Below are positions 45,123 to 53,622 of a stretch of 64,000 nucleotides of DNA, piece by piece (the first letter of the stretch is position 1; the number at the start of each line of letters is the position of its first letter). The position numbers and the translations under genes are program-made. This DNA comes from Ectorhizobium quercum (GTDB lineage: Bacteria > Pseudomonadota > Alphaproteobacteria > Rhizobiales > Rhizobiaceae), in the NCBI RefSeq assembly GCF_026552795.1, contig NZ_JANFPI010000003.1, positions 496,001 to 560,000 on the forward strand, read 5' to 3'. The notes beneath the pieces were generated by a model. It saw nothing but the letters and a program-made list of their open reading frames with translations, ran no database searches and was not told where the DNA came from.

Positions 45123-45329
45123 TTACTGCTGGCTGACGTATCCCATCTGGGTATAATCGTAATACCGCGCGGTGGTTACGGGAGGCTTGGTGGCGGCGAC
45201 GCCATCAGCCTTGCTGTTGCTGTCGTAGAGGACGGCGGTCGCCGTCAGCATGCCGGTCACAACCGTCATCCAGACGAAGTTGATTACGGTAATTGCATTC
45301 GGTGCGCTCAAATTGCCCCTCGAGGACAT
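45123..45329 (-). CDS. Hypothetical small membrane protein (68 aa)
   Basis: A 68-aa frame with a membrane segment near residues 11-34 (NAITVINFVWMTVVTGMLTA) and a polar Tyr/Gln-rich C-terminus. The ATG follows AAGGAAC by about six bases. Function and family are unknown. It lies between the other two small membrane genes with short gaps, so a three-gene transcript is likely. Confidence 0.65.
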   Translation of the reverse strand: MSSRGNLSAPNAITVINFVWMTVVTGMLTATAVLYDSNSKADGVAATKPPVTTARYYDYTQMGYVSQQ

Positions 45330-45398
45330 CTTCAGTTCCTTTCCGATAAGCTAACGCGAAAACCGGATAATCGGTTCCCGTACATCTTGTTTTTCGTT

Positions 45399-45557
45399 TT
45401 ACAGGATGCCGGCTGAAGCATCCTTGAATGGTGCGTTCATCTGGCGTTCATATTTTGCCTCGAGTTCCGCATCCCAGACGTTGCCGTCGAACAGGAAAAG
45501 CAGGAAATCGACAGCAAGGGCGACGAGAATCGTAATGAAAACAAGAATGATCAGCAT
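45399..45557 (-). CDS. Hypothetical small membrane protein (52 aa)
   Basis: A 52-aa frame starting with one long hydrophobic segment (MLIILVFITILVALAVDFLL), then a charged stretch that ends in KDASAGIL. The ATG at 45557 follows CCGGAG; a longer frame to 45611 adds a polar segment that removes the signal-anchor character. Family unknown. First gene of the small-protein cluster. Confidence 0.65.
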   Translation of the reverse strand: MLIILVFITILVALAVDFLLFLFDGNVWDAELEAKYERQMNAPFKDASAGIL

Positions 45558-45759
45558 CGTTGCTCCGGTTTCCGGCTTCGTTGGCCCGCAGGCCCTGTTC
45601 ACGAAAGGCAATAAACCGCATCCCGTCTGAAACGGTCTTGAACGGGCCGTTCATCTTTCATTCAAGGACGCGGCCAAGGAAACGGCTTGCGGCGCGGACG
45701 CGCTTTCGCTTGCGGTTCCCGGCCTTCCGTGACAAAAGGCGGAAAACGGTTTGGAAGCG

Positions 45760-46254
45760 ATGACGACAGCCTTTTATCCCGGTTCCTTCGACCCGATGAC
45801 CAACGGCCATCTGGATATTCTCGTCCAGGCGCTGAACGTGGCATCGCGGGTGATCGTCGCGATCGGCGTTCATCCGGGCAAGGCGCCGATGTTCAGCTTC
45901 GAGGAACGGGCCGCACTCGTCCGGCAGTCGCTGGGCGAGGTGCTGCCGGATCGCCTCGGCGATGTGGACGTGGTGTCGTTCGGCAATCTTCTGGTCCACG
46001 CCGCGCGCGATCACGGCGCAGATCTCATAATCCGGGGCCTGCGCAATGGCACGGACCTCGATTACGAGATGCAGATGGCGGGCATGAACCACAGGCTTGC
46101 TCCCGGCCTCCAGACCGTGTTTTTGCCGGCGGTGACGGCTTCACAGCCTATTACCGCCACATTGGTACGTCAGATCGCGTCGATGGGCGGCGATGTCAGC
46201 GCCTTCGTTCCGAAGGCCGTGCGCGACGCTCTCAAAAAGAAACTCGGCCGGTGA
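45760..46254 (+). CDS. coaD: Phosphopantetheine adenylyltransferase
   Basis: CoaD transfers AMP to 4'-phosphopantetheine, the penultimate step of coenzyme A synthesis. The 164-aa protein has the nucleotidyltransferase motif [10 protein letters not shown] (8-17), [15 protein letters not shown] near 89-103, and the C-terminal TATLVRQIA. The ATG at 45760 follows GGAAG; a TTG three codons before is unlikely. It is followed 25 bp later by a cyclophilin gene. Confidence 0.95.
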   Translation: MTTAFYPGSFDPMTNGHLDILVQALNVASRVIVAIGVHPGKAPMFSFEERAALVRQSLGEVLPDRLGDVDVVSFGNLLVHAARDHGADLIIRGLRNGTDLDYEMQMAGMNHRLAPGLQTVFLPAVTASQPITATLVRQIASMGGDVSAFVPKAVRDALKKKLGR

Positions 46255-46279
46255 GAACCGGTCATTCACGGAGATACTG

Positions 46280-46843
46280 ATGAAGCTTCTCGGTTTCGCT
46301 CTCGCCGGAGCGCTTTCGCTTTCCGCCTTTTCGGCCGCCTTTGCCGCCGACGACTTCCTGACGATCCAGCTCAAGGACGGTCCGGTGGTCGTCGAGCTTC
46401 TGCCGGATGTCGCGCCGAAGCATGTCGAGCGCCTGAAGGAACTCGCGGCCTCCGGGCAGTACGACAACGTAGCCTTCCATCGCGTCATCGAAGGCTTCAT
46501 GGCCCAGACGGGCGATGTCGAGCATGCGAACCTCGACAGGAACTACGATGCCAGCCGCGCGGGCATGGGCGGTTCCGACAAGCCGGATCTTCCGGCCGAA
46601 TTCTCCAGCGTTCCCTTCGAGCGCGGCACCGTGGGCATGGCCCGCTCGCAGAACCCGGATTCGGCCAATTCGCAATTCTTCATCATGTTCGACGAGGGCA
46701 GCTTCCTGAACGGCCAGTACACGGTCGTCGGCAAGGTCGTTTCCGGCATGGAAGCCGTCGACAAGATCAAGCGCGGCGCTCCGGGCAGCGGTTCCGTCAC
46801 CAATCCCGACCGTATGATCAAGGTCACGGTGGGCAAACCCTGA
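46280..46843 (+). CDS. Peptidyl-prolyl cis-trans isomerase, cyclophilin type, secreted
   Basis: A 187-aa cyclophilin with a Sec signal peptide (about residues 1-22, ending AFA), so it acts in the periplasm on folding secreted proteins. Cyclophilin features are FHRVIEGFMAQTGD with the catalytic Arg, GTVGMARSQNPDSANSQFFI, and FLNGQYTVVGKVVSG. The ATG follows ACGGAGATA. It forms an operon with coaD and a second cyclophilin 73 bp downstream. Confidence 0.93.
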   Translation: MKLLGFALAGALSLSAFSAAFAADDFLTIQLKDGPVVVELLPDVAPKHVERLKELAASGQYDNVAFHRVIEGFMAQTGDVEHANLDRNYDASRAGMGGSDKPDLPAEFSSVPFERGTVGMARSQNPDSANSQFFIMFDEGSFLNGQYTVVGKVVSGMEAVDKIKRGAPGSGSVTNPDRMIKVTVGKP

Positions 46844-46916
46844 TTCCATCCGGCGGGGTTTGCGAAAACCCCGCCACACGCTGTCGAAACATCAAAAGCC
46901 AAGGAGAGGACTGGCC

Positions 46917-47426
46917 ATGACCGAGATCAAGGACCCGGAAAACACCATCATCATGGAAACGACCAAGGGCAAGGTCGTCATCGCACTTCTGCCGCAGGTG
47001 GCCCCCGGCCATGTCGAGCGCGTCAAGGAGTTGACGCGCGAAAAGGCCTATGACGGCGTCGTGTTCCATCGCGTCATCGAGGACTTCATGGCCCAGACCG
47101 GCGACGTTCGTTACGGCAAGCAGGGCGGCGCGGATTTCAATCCCTCGCGCGCCGGCATGGGCGGCTCCGAAAAGCCCGACCTGAAGGCCGAATTTTCCGC
47201 CACGCCGCATATTCGCGGCACCTGCTCAATGGCCCGTTCGGCCAATCCGAACTCGGCCAACTCGCAGTTCTTCATCTGCTTCACCGATGCGCCCTGGCTG
47301 AACAAGCAGTACAGCGTCTGGGGCCAGGTCACGGAAGGCATGGAGGTCATCGACCAGATCAAGCGCGGCGAGCCGGTGCGCGATCCCGATTCCATCGTTT
47401 CCATGCGCGTCGCCGCCGACGCCTGA
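46917..47426 (+). CDS. Peptidyl-prolyl cis-trans isomerase, cyclophilin type, cytosolic
   Basis: A 169-aa cyclophilin without signal peptide, the cytosolic partner of the preceding secreted one. FHRVIEDFMAQTGD, GTCSMARSANPNSANSQFFI and WLNKQYSVWGQVTEG are present. The ATG follows AAGGAGAGGA. The two genes are clearly an old tandem duplication with different cellular addresses. Confidence 0.94.
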   Translation: MTEIKDPENTIIMETTKGKVVIALLPQVAPGHVERVKELTREKAYDGVVFHRVIEDFMAQTGDVRYGKQGGADFNPSRAGMGGSEKPDLKAEFSATPHIRGTCSMARSANPNSANSQFFICFTDAPWLNKQYSVWGQVTEGMEVIDQIKRGEPVRDPDSIVSMRVAADA

Positions 47427-47498
47427 ACGGACCCGATTTCGGCCCGCCCTTTGCTGAAAGGCGAAGGGCGGGTTTGCCATGTCTGAAAGACGCCGCAA

Positions 47499-48572
47499 AT
47501 GCGTGTAGACCTCTTCGATTTCGATCTGCCCGATGAAAACATCGCGCTCAGGCCCGCAAGCCCGCGCGACAGCGCCCGCCTGCTGGTCGTGAACCCTGAA
47601 GGCACGCCTGAACTGGCCGACCGCCGCGTATCCGATCTGCCGTCCTTCCTGAAGGCGGGCGATGCGCTGGTCTTCAACGACACGCGGGTCATTCCGGCGC
47701 AGTTCGAAGGGGTGCGGCTGCGTCCCGGCGCGCAGGAAACGCCGGTTTCCGCCACGCTTCACATGCGCGCCGCGGCCAATGTCTGGCACGCCTTCGCAAA
47801 ACCCGGCAAGCGCATCAAGCCTGGCGACCGTATCCGCTTCGCCTCCGCCGATGGTGCCGCGCATGTCGAGGCGACGGTGACGGAAAAGCGCGAAGCGGGC
47901 GAGGTCGTGCTGGCCTTCGACCTTTCCGGGCCCGACCTCGACATCGCGATTGCCACCGTCGGCCATATCCCGCTGCCGCCCTATATCGCCGCGAAGCGCC
48001 CGGAAGACGAGCGCGACCGGACCGACTACCAGACGATCTATGCCCGCGAGAACGGCGCGGTGGCCGCCCCGACCGCAGGGCTCCACTTCACGCCGGACCT
48101 GTTCGCCGCCCTCGACGCCGCCGGGATAGAGCGGCATTTCGTGACGCTTCACGTCGGGGCAGGGACGTTCCTGCCGGTCAAGGCCGACGATACCGACGAC
48201 CATCACATGCACCACGAAATAGGCCACGTGAGCGCGGAAACGGCCGCCGCCCTGAACGCGGTGCGGGCGAGGGGCGGGCGCATCGTTTCCGTCGGTACCA
48301 CCTCCCTGCGCCTTCTCGAAAGCGCCACGAGCGGCGAAGGCATCATCCGGCCGTGGAGCGGCTCGACGGACATCTTCATCACGCCCGGATACAGGTTTCG
48401 GGCCGTGAATATGCTGATGACCAATTTCCATCTGCCGAAATCGACGCTTTTCATGCTGGTTTCGGCGTTTTCCGGCCTGGAAACGATGCGGCGCGCCTAT
48501 GCCCACGCGATCTCCACCGGATACCGTTTCTATTCCTATGGCGATTCCAGCCTGCTGACCCGGAAGACCTGA
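47499..48572 (+). CDS. queA: S-adenosylmethionine:tRNA ribosyltransferase-isomerase
   Basis: QueA transfers the ribosyl group of SAM to preQ1-modified tRNA, forming epoxyqueuosine. It has 357 aa, a normal length, with [17 protein letters not shown] at the N-terminus, NDTRVIPAQ near residue 62, [10 protein letters not shown] near 188-197, and [18 protein letters not shown] near 300-318. The tgt start codon immediately follows the stop, so the two queuosine genes are coupled. Confidence 0.96.
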   Translation: MRVDLFDFDLPDENIALRPASPRDSARLLVVNPEGTPELADRRVSDLPSFLKAGDALVFNDTRVIPAQFEGVRLRPGAQETPVSATLHMRAAANVWHAFAKPGKRIKPGDRIRFASADGAAHVEATVTEKREAGEVVLAFDLSGPDLDIAIATVGHIPLPPYIAAKRPEDERDRTDYQTIYARENGAVAAPTAGLHFTPDLFAALDAAGIERHFVTLHVGAGTFLPVKADDTDDHHMHHEIGHVSAETAAALNAVRARGGRIVSVGTTSLRLLESATSGEGIIRPWSGSTDIFITPGYRFRAVNMLMTNFHLPKSTLFMLVSAFSGLETMRRAYAHAISTGYRFYSYGDSSLLTRKT

Positions 48573-49703
48573 ATGAGCGAGAATTTCACCTTCACCCTGA
48601 AAGCGACGAGCGGAAAGGCGCGTCTCGGCGAAATCACCATGCCGCGCGGCACGATCCGCACGCCCGCTTTCATGCCGGTCGGCACGGTCGGCTCCGTCAA
48701 GGCCATGTATCTGGATCAGGTGAGGGAAGGCGGGGCCGATATCATTCTCGGCAATACCTACCACCTGATGCTGCGCCCGGGGGCGGAACGGGTCGCCCGC
48801 CTCGGCGGCCTGCACGAGCTGATCCGCTGGCCGTATCCGATCCTGACGGATTCCGGCGGCTTCCAGGTCATGTCGCTTTCCGGGCTTCGCAAGCTCGACG
48901 AGCAGGGCGTCACTTTCAAGAGCCATATCGACGGCTCGCTGCATCACATGTCGCCGGAGCGCTCCATCGAGATCCAGGGATTGCTCGACAGCGATATCCA
49001 GATGCAGCTCGACGAATGCGTCGCCCTGCCGGCCGAGGAAAAGGAAATCGAGCGCGCGATGGAAATGTCGCTGCGCTGGGCCGAACGCTGCCGCGTCGCC
49101 TTCGGTGAACAGCCGGGCAAGGCCATGTTCGGCATCGTGCAGGGGGGAGACAGCCAGGCACTGCGCATCCGCTCTGCCGAGGGGCTGAAGCAGCTCGACC
49201 TCAAGGGCTATGCCGTCGGCGGACTTGCGGTCGGCGAGCCTCAGAATGTGATGCTGGAGATGCTCGACATAACGCTGCCGGTATTGCCGAGCGAAAAGCC
49301 GCGTTACCTGATGGGCGTCGGCACGCCCGACGATATCCTGAAATCCGTGGCCCGCGGTATAGACATGTTCGATTGCGTCATGCCCACCCGCTCCGGCCGC
49401 CACGGGCTTGCCTTCACCCGACGCGGCAAGGTCAATATCCGCAATGCGCGCCATGCCGAGGACATGCGGCCTCTGGACGAGGAATCGTCCTGCCCGGCAG
49501 CGCGCGACTATTCCCGCGCCTATCTGCACCACCTCGTCCGCTCCAACGAGGCGCTGGGCGGCATGCTCCTGTCGTGGAACAACCTGTCCTACTATCAGGA
49601 CCTGATGCAGGGCATCCGCAAGGCCATCGCCGAGGACCGCTTCGCCGATTTCCAGGCCGAAACCCTCGCGGCCTGGGAAAAGGGCGACATCGACGCACCC
49701 TGA
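48573..49703 (+). CDS. tgt: Queuine/preQ1 tRNA-guanine transglycosylase
   Basis: Tgt exchanges guanine-34 for preQ1 in tRNAs with GUN anticodons. The 376-aa protein has the general acid Asp93 in [22 protein letters not shown] near residue 215, and the nucleophile region FDCVMPTR with Asp267. The usual C-x-C-x2-C...His zinc site is mostly missing: it reads Ser305-x-Cys307-x2-Ala310, and the histidine position is Asn336. SRAYLHHL after it is intact. The start directly follows the queA stop. Confidence 0.93.
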   Translation: MSENFTFTLKATSGKARLGEITMPRGTIRTPAFMPVGTVGSVKAMYLDQVREGGADIILGNTYHLMLRPGAERVARLGGLHELIRWPYPILTDSGGFQVMSLSGLRKLDEQGVTFKSHIDGSLHHMSPERSIEIQGLLDSDIQMQLDECVALPAEEKEIERAMEMSLRWAERCRVAFGEQPGKAMFGIVQGGDSQALRIRSAEGLKQLDLKGYAVGGLAVGEPQNVMLEMLDITLPVLPSEKPRYLMGVGTPDDILKSVARGIDMFDCVMPTRSGRHGLAFTRRGKVNIRNARHAEDMRPLDEESSCPAARDYSRAYLHHLVRSNEALGGMLLSWNNLSYYQDLMQGIRKAIAEDRFADFQAETLAAWEKGDIDAP

Positions 49704-49722
49704 GCGCCTGTCCGAAAAAAGT

Positions 49723-49742
49723 CACATCCGTGCGTGGATGTG
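49723..49742 (+). terminator. hairpin after tgt
   Basis: CACATCC (49723-49729) pairs with GGATGTG (49736-49742), preceded by AAAAAA and followed only by CTTTC. Probable weak terminator or processing site. Confidence 0.45.
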
Positions 49743-49808
49743 CTTTCGTGCGGCATAGACCGATTCAAAGCGCTTGCGGAGGCGCTGAAGACGTGTAAAT
49801 GAAGCGTC

Positions 49809-49856
49809 GGAGCAGTTCCCGCAACCATGTTCGGCGTTCCGCGGTCGAACTGCTCC
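49809..49856. repeat. 10-bp inverted repeat in the MFS leader
   Basis: GGAGCAGTTC (49809-49818) and GAACTGCTCC (49847-49856), perfect, separated by 28 bases, 57 bp upstream of the chosen start of the MFS gene. It could form an RNA stem in the leader or be a two-site operator. Neither can be decided here. Confidence 0.6.
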
Positions 49857-49912
49857 CTCTGCCCCGACCGTATCTCGCGACATTCCCTCCCGTCTCGTCT
49901 TCGGAGCCGTTC

Positions 49913-51058
49913 ATGGCTGCGCTCGCGCCCTCCGCCTTGCTGTTCTTCTGCAATTCCATCCTTTTCATCTCCCTGTTCACCCGCATGCCGGCCATCCAGG
50001 CAGGGCTGGGAATCGACAAGGCCATTCTGGGGCTGACGCTTCTCGGCATGCCCGTCGGCACCTTCCTGGCCCTGCCTGTGGCCGGCCGGATCGTGGAATG
50101 GCTGACACCGCGCGGTGCGGCGGCGCTGATGCTGGCCCTGCTGGCCTTCATCGAGCCGCTGTTTCCGATCATGCCGCTTCACGGCTTCGCCGCCTGTTTC
50201 GTCGCCTTCGCCTTCCTGCGCACGATCCTCGACGTTTCCGCCAACATGATCGTCAGCCAGACCGAACGCGTGACAGGTCGGCATGTCATGGCCCGCAGCC
50301 ACGGCTTCTGGTCCGTCGGCCTGCTGGTCGGTTCCGTGCTCTCGGGCTGGCTGGCAGGTTTCGGTTTTACCCCGGCGGTGCATCTCGGCTTCGTCGGCGC
50401 GGCCATTTTCGCCGCTGCGGGCGTCGTTCTGCTCATAGCGCCCCGGCCGGACGACGCGGCGCGGTCCGTTTCGGCGCGCCGCCGCAGCATCGTCGTTCTC
50501 CCCAGCCGTGCGATCCTGTTGATCTGCGTGATGATCTTCGGCATGGCGATTTCCGAAGGCGCCATCTACGACTGGGGCATGTTCCTGATCCGCGAACGCA
50601 TCGCGCCGGACCCGACCGTCGCCGGCCTGCTCTACGCCTGCTTCACCATCGGCATGGGCGGAACGCGCCTGGTGGGCGACCATCTGCGCGGTCGGTTTTC
50701 GGCGCCGGCCATCGTTCGTGGATCGGCGCTGGCGGCGGCTCTCGGGATCGCCTGGCTGGTTCACGCCGGCAGCTATGCGGGCGCCGCCGTCGCCCTCGTC
50801 CTGACCGGGTGCGGGATGGCACTGATCACACCGCTGGCCTTCTCCACCGCACTGGCTCTTCCCGGGCGCTCGCAGGCCGACAATCTGACGGCGCTTGCCA
50901 TGTGCATGCTGATCGCGACGCTGGGCGTGCCGCCGCTTCTCGGGATGGTGGGGGAACATGCGGGCATCCAATGGGCATTTCTGATCCTTCTGCCCTTTAT
51001 CGTGCTCACATTTGCGATGGCGCCCGTGGTTGCCGGACGGTCGATCAGGTTGAGCTAA
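49913..51058 (+). CDS. MFS transporter
   Basis: A 381-aa major facilitator with about twelve hydrophobic segments; it resembles YbjJ-type sugar/drug permeases. The ATG at 49913 is preferred because it starts just before the first membrane segment (MAALAPSALLFF) and follows CGGAG; an in-frame ATG at 49799 adds 38 polar residues and crosses an inverted repeat. Substrate unknown. Its stop overlaps the convergent flavoprotein gene by four bases. Confidence 0.87.
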   Translation: MAALAPSALLFFCNSILFISLFTRMPAIQAGLGIDKAILGLTLLGMPVGTFLALPVAGRIVEWLTPRGAAALMLALLAFIEPLFPIMPLHGFAACFVAFAFLRTILDVSANMIVSQTERVTGRHVMARSHGFWSVGLLVGSVLSGWLAGFGFTPAVHLGFVGAAIFAAAGVVLLIAPRPDDAARSVSARRRSIVVLPSRAILLICVMIFGMAISEGAIYDWGMFLIRERIAPDPTVAGLLYACFTIGMGGTRLVGDHLRGRFSAPAIVRGSALAAALGIAWLVHAGSYAGAAVALVLTGCGMALITPLAFSTALALPGRSQADNLTALAMCMLIATLGVPPLLGMVGEHAGIQWAFLILLPFIVLTFAMAPVVAGRSIRLS

Positions 51059-52266
51059 CGCCCAAGCCATGCTTCGATGCCACGAGCTGCGGCCCGGCCC
51101 GTGGCGAGGCAGGCCGTCAGGAGATAGCCGCCGGTCGGAGCCTCCCAATCGAGCATTTCGCCCGCTGCGAACGTGCCGGGCAGGGCCTTGAGCATGTATC
51201 GCTCGTCGATTGAATCGAGGGTGATGCCGCCCGCCGACGAAATGGCTTCGGCGATCGGGCGAGGGCGCTCCAGCGAAAGGGGAAGGGCCTTCAGAAGGGC
51301 GGCCAGCGTGTCCGGGGGCAGGGTTGCTGCATCGGGAACACATTCGCGCACCAGCGCCGCCTTCACACCCTGAAGACCGGTCCCCTTGCGCAGCCGGTTA
51401 GAAAAGCTCGCCTTTCGGTCCTGGCGCGCCATGTCGCGCGCGATGCGGCCGGCGGCACGGTTTGGAAGAAGATCGAGCGTCAGCACAGCCTCTTGTGCGG
51501 CATCGATCCGGTCGCGCAGGCTGGCGGCATGCGCATAGACAAGGCTGCCTTCGACGCCGTGTCGGGTGATGACGAACTCGCCCTGAATCTCTCCGGCGTC
51601 CGACGTCGCGCTGACGGACTTGACGGGCTCTCCCGCGAACCGGTCCCTGAAACCGTCGCTCCAGCGTCGTTCGAACCCGCAATTGGCCGGACGGAAGGGC
51701 ACAACGCCCACGCCGTGCCTGGCGATCGCATGCACCCACGCGGCATCCGAACCGAGCCTCGGCCAGCTTGCACCGCCGAACGCCAGCAGAAACGCGTCAG
51801 CCCGGACATGAATGAGACCGGCGGGCGTTTCGACAATTGCTTGATGGTCGCGGAAGCCCGTGAAGCGGTGCCGCGTCAGAATAGTCACGCCGCTGGCTTC
51901 GAGCCGCGCCCGCCACGCCCGCAGCAGGGGCGACGCTTTCATGACGACGGGAAAAACCCGGCCCGACGTGCCGACGAAGGTCTCGCTCCCGAGCGCCTGT
52001 GCCCAGGCCCGCACGGCGTGGGGCCCAAAAGCGTCGAGCGCGGGCCGCAGAAAGCCGCTCGCCGCGCCGAAGCGTCCGGCGAAAGCCGAGAAATCTTCCG
52101 AATGCGTGATGTTGAGCCCGGATTTCCCGGCCAGCAGGAATTTCCGGCCGATTGTCGGCATCGCCTCATGGACCGTGACGGCGAAGCGCCCGGTTGCGCC
52201 GAGCACTTCGGCAGCGGCAAGACCGGCAGGACCGCCGCCCAGTATGGCTACCGTCTTCGTGGTCAT
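51055..52266 (-). CDS. Flavoprotein of the HI0933/TIGR03862 family
   Basis: A 403-aa NAD(P)/FAD-dependent oxidoreductase. The FAD-binding GGGPAGLAAAE is at residues 10-20, GRKFLLAGKSGLNITHSE near 40-57 is a family hallmark, and the C-terminal GEMLDWEAPTGGYLLTACLATG near 370-392 completes the FAD site. Family members include BaiN-type reductases; the reaction is unknown here. The gene is monocistronic on the minus strand. Confidence 0.88.
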   Translation of the reverse strand: MTTKTVAILGGGPAGLAAAEVLGATGRFAVTVHEAMPTIGRKFLLAGKSGLNITHSEDFSAFAGRFGAASGFLRPALDAFGPHAVRAWAQALGSETFVGTSGRVFPVVMKASPLLRAWRARLEASGVTILTRHRFTGFRDHQAIVETPAGLIHVRADAFLLAFGGASWPRLGSDAAWVHAIARHGVGVVPFRPANCGFERRWSDGFRDRFAGEPVKSVSATSDAGEIQGEFVITRHGVEGSLVYAHAASLRDRIDAAQEAVLTLDLLPNRAAGRIARDMARQDRKASFSNRLRKGTGLQGVKAALVRECVPDAATLPPDTLAALLKALPLSLERPRPIAEAISSAGGITLDSIDERYMLKALPGTFAAGEMLDWEAPTGGYLLTACLATGRAAARGIEAWLGR

Positions 52267-52443
52267 GGGCGCTCCGGGGTTGATTCTCGAACCCCTGTTC
52301 TGGCCGATCGCACCGCCAATGCCAAGCGGGCAGGGAAGGGAACATAATCGGCGCCGGGGACGTTGTTGCCCCGATGCGGGTCCGGGAGAGATTCGCTTTG
52401 CTGCCTGTCCCGCGAAATTAGAATAGTGATTTTATCGAAAATA

Positions 52444-52473
52444 TTGACTGAAAAGGGTCTGGAGACGAGAATA
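52444..52473 (+). promoter_or_regulatory. candidate promoter of the two small genes
   Basis: TTGACT (52444-52449), an 18-base spacer, AGAATA (52468-52473), about 60 bp upstream of the first small gene. Based on consensus only. The gap 52267-52531 shows nothing else. Confidence 0.45.
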
Positions 52474-52531
52474 CGATTGTGGCGATGTGAAGGCTGAAGG
52501 TATCAGCCGCAACGAAGGAGGGACTTGAACC

Positions 52532-52675
52532 ATGATTGGCGGTTTCAGCATGCTTTCGTTCGATCTTTTCGGCCTTTTCCGCGGCCCGGCTGAGCCGGAC
52601 GCCGTAAAGGAGCAGGACAGGGAGACCGCCGCGAAAGGCGGAATCTTCTTCTTCGGCATGTTTCCGGTTTTATAA
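52532..52675 (+). CDS. Hypothetical 47-aa protein
   Basis: A 47-codon frame behind a strong ribosome site (GAAGGAGGG, eight bases before ATG). The peptide is Phe/Gly-rich at both ends with a charged middle (AEPDAVKEQDRETAAKGG); it has no clear full-length membrane segment. The stop TAA is followed at once by the ribosome site of the next small gene. No family recognised. Confidence 0.6.
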   Translation: MIGGFSMLSFDLFGLFRGPAEPDAVKEQDRETAAKGGIFFFGMFPVL

Positions 52676-52688
52676 GGAGGAGAGTGAG

Positions 52689-52832
52689 ATGGCACTTGCT
52701 TTTCAAAGGGGAACCGAAACCGTAGGCCGGACGCGTCGCATATCCATGCGCGATGCCTTGCATGGGGTCCTGCCGTGGGTAGCGGTCATCGCGTCGTTCC
52801 TGTTCGTGGCGGCGGTGATTGCCGGACTCTGA
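52689..52832 (+). CDS. Hypothetical 47-aa single-pass membrane protein
   Basis: A 47-codon frame 13 bp after the preceding small gene, with AAGGAGGAG before its ATG. The N-terminal half is basic (RGTETVGRTRRISMRDALHG); the C-terminal half is one hydrophobic segment (residues 27-47, VLPWVAVIASFLFVAAVIAG). Topology suggests the N-terminus is inside. Function unknown. Spacing and ribosome sites argue for a two-gene operon. Confidence 0.65.
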   Translation: MALAFQRGTETVGRTRRISMRDALHGVLPWVAVIASFLFVAAVIAGL

Positions 52833-52881
52833 AGAACATCCCAATTCCTGTCAGACGGAAGTTACTCTGGAAAATCGGCAT

Positions 52882-52898
52882 GGAATCAAACGTATTCC
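52882..52898. promoter_or_regulatory. 17-bp dyad upstream of the Rrf2 regulator
   Basis: GGAAT, seven bases, ATTCC. It lies 120 bp upstream of the regulator start and just before the leader frame. Dyads of this size are typical of dimeric regulators, so autoregulation is possible. Inference only. Confidence 0.4.
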
Positions 52899-52949
52899 GT
52901 GCAAGCTGTGCATTGCATCCGGTGTGTCAGTCCGGTAGGAGGAGATGAC

Positions 52950-52976
52950 ATGCCCGCATATCTTGCGACGTGCTGA
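52950..52976 (+). CDS. possible 8-aa leader peptide (MPAYLATC)
   Basis: ATG at 52950 lies seven bases after a perfect AGGAGG (52937-52942); the frame is eight codons and its last sense codon is TGC (Cys). It ends 25 bases before the Rrf2 gene start. The ATG at 52945, in frame with the regulator, is only two bases from the same ribosome site and would add 19 residues unlike the family. A leader or coupling role is therefore plausible but unproven. Confidence 0.4.
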   Translation: MPAYLATC

Positions 52977-53001
52977 CGATATTCCGAGAGTTGACTTGCC
53001 G

Positions 53002-53454
53002 ATGCTGACGAAGAAGGGAAAATACGGCCTGAAGGCGATGGCCGATCTGGCGCAACTTGCGCCGGGCGAGACTGCGTTCGTGAGCGAGATCGCTGCTCGC
53101 AACAATATTCCCAAGAAATTTCTCGACACGATTCTGCTGGAACTGCGCAACGGCGGCATGCTGCGCTCGAAGAAGGGTCCGGGCGGCGGCTATGCCTTGT
53201 CGAAGCCGGCGTCGGAAATCTATGTCGGCCAGATCGTCCGCACGCTCGACGGTCCGCTTGCGCCGATTCGCTGCGCCAGCCGCACGGCCTTCGAGGCGTG
53301 CGAGGATTGCGCCGACCCCGAGAGCTGTCGCGTGCGCAACTCGATGTCGCAGGTGCGCGACGCCATCGCCAATGTCCTCGACAAGATGACGCTCGATCAG
53401 TTCCTGTCTTGCGGCAACGACGAGCCGGCCGACGCCAATATCGAGCGGGCCTGA
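53002..53454 (+). CDS. Rrf2 family transcriptional regulator
   Basis: A 150-aa Rrf2-type winged-helix regulator (LTKKGKYGLKAMADLAQL; IPKKFLDTILLELRNGG; KGPGGGYALSKPASEI). The cysteines Cys91, Cys100, Cys103 and Cys109 (C-x8-C-x2-C-x5-C) could bind an iron-sulphur cluster, though the spacing differs from the usual C-x5-C-x7-C of IscR-like proteins. It is not RirA or a textbook IscR. The ATG at 53002 has a weak ribosome site; a strong site lies upstream at the leader frame. Targets unknown. Confidence 0.87.
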   Translation: MLTKKGKYGLKAMADLAQLAPGETAFVSEIAARNNIPKKFLDTILLELRNGGMLRSKKGPGGGYALSKPASEIYVGQIVRTLDGPLAPIRCASRTAFEACEDCADPESCRVRNSMSQVRDAIANVLDKMTLDQFLSCGNDEPADANIERA

Positions 53455-53622
53455 AAACCGCCGGCTCATCCCGCAAGGGCGGGGCGATGCAATGCCGGCC
53501 GAACTTTGCGGCAACGATCCCGATACCCAGACCGGCAGTTCACCAGGGGGCAAATCCTACGACATTCATCAAGATCGATATGGGAGCAGGTCCGTTGTTG
53601 AGCCCACCCCGACTACAGATCA

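Noticed and set aside
47226..49532. 768-codon open frame on the minus strand
   Set aside because: Antisense to ppi, queA and tgt, all of which are clear genes on the plus strand.
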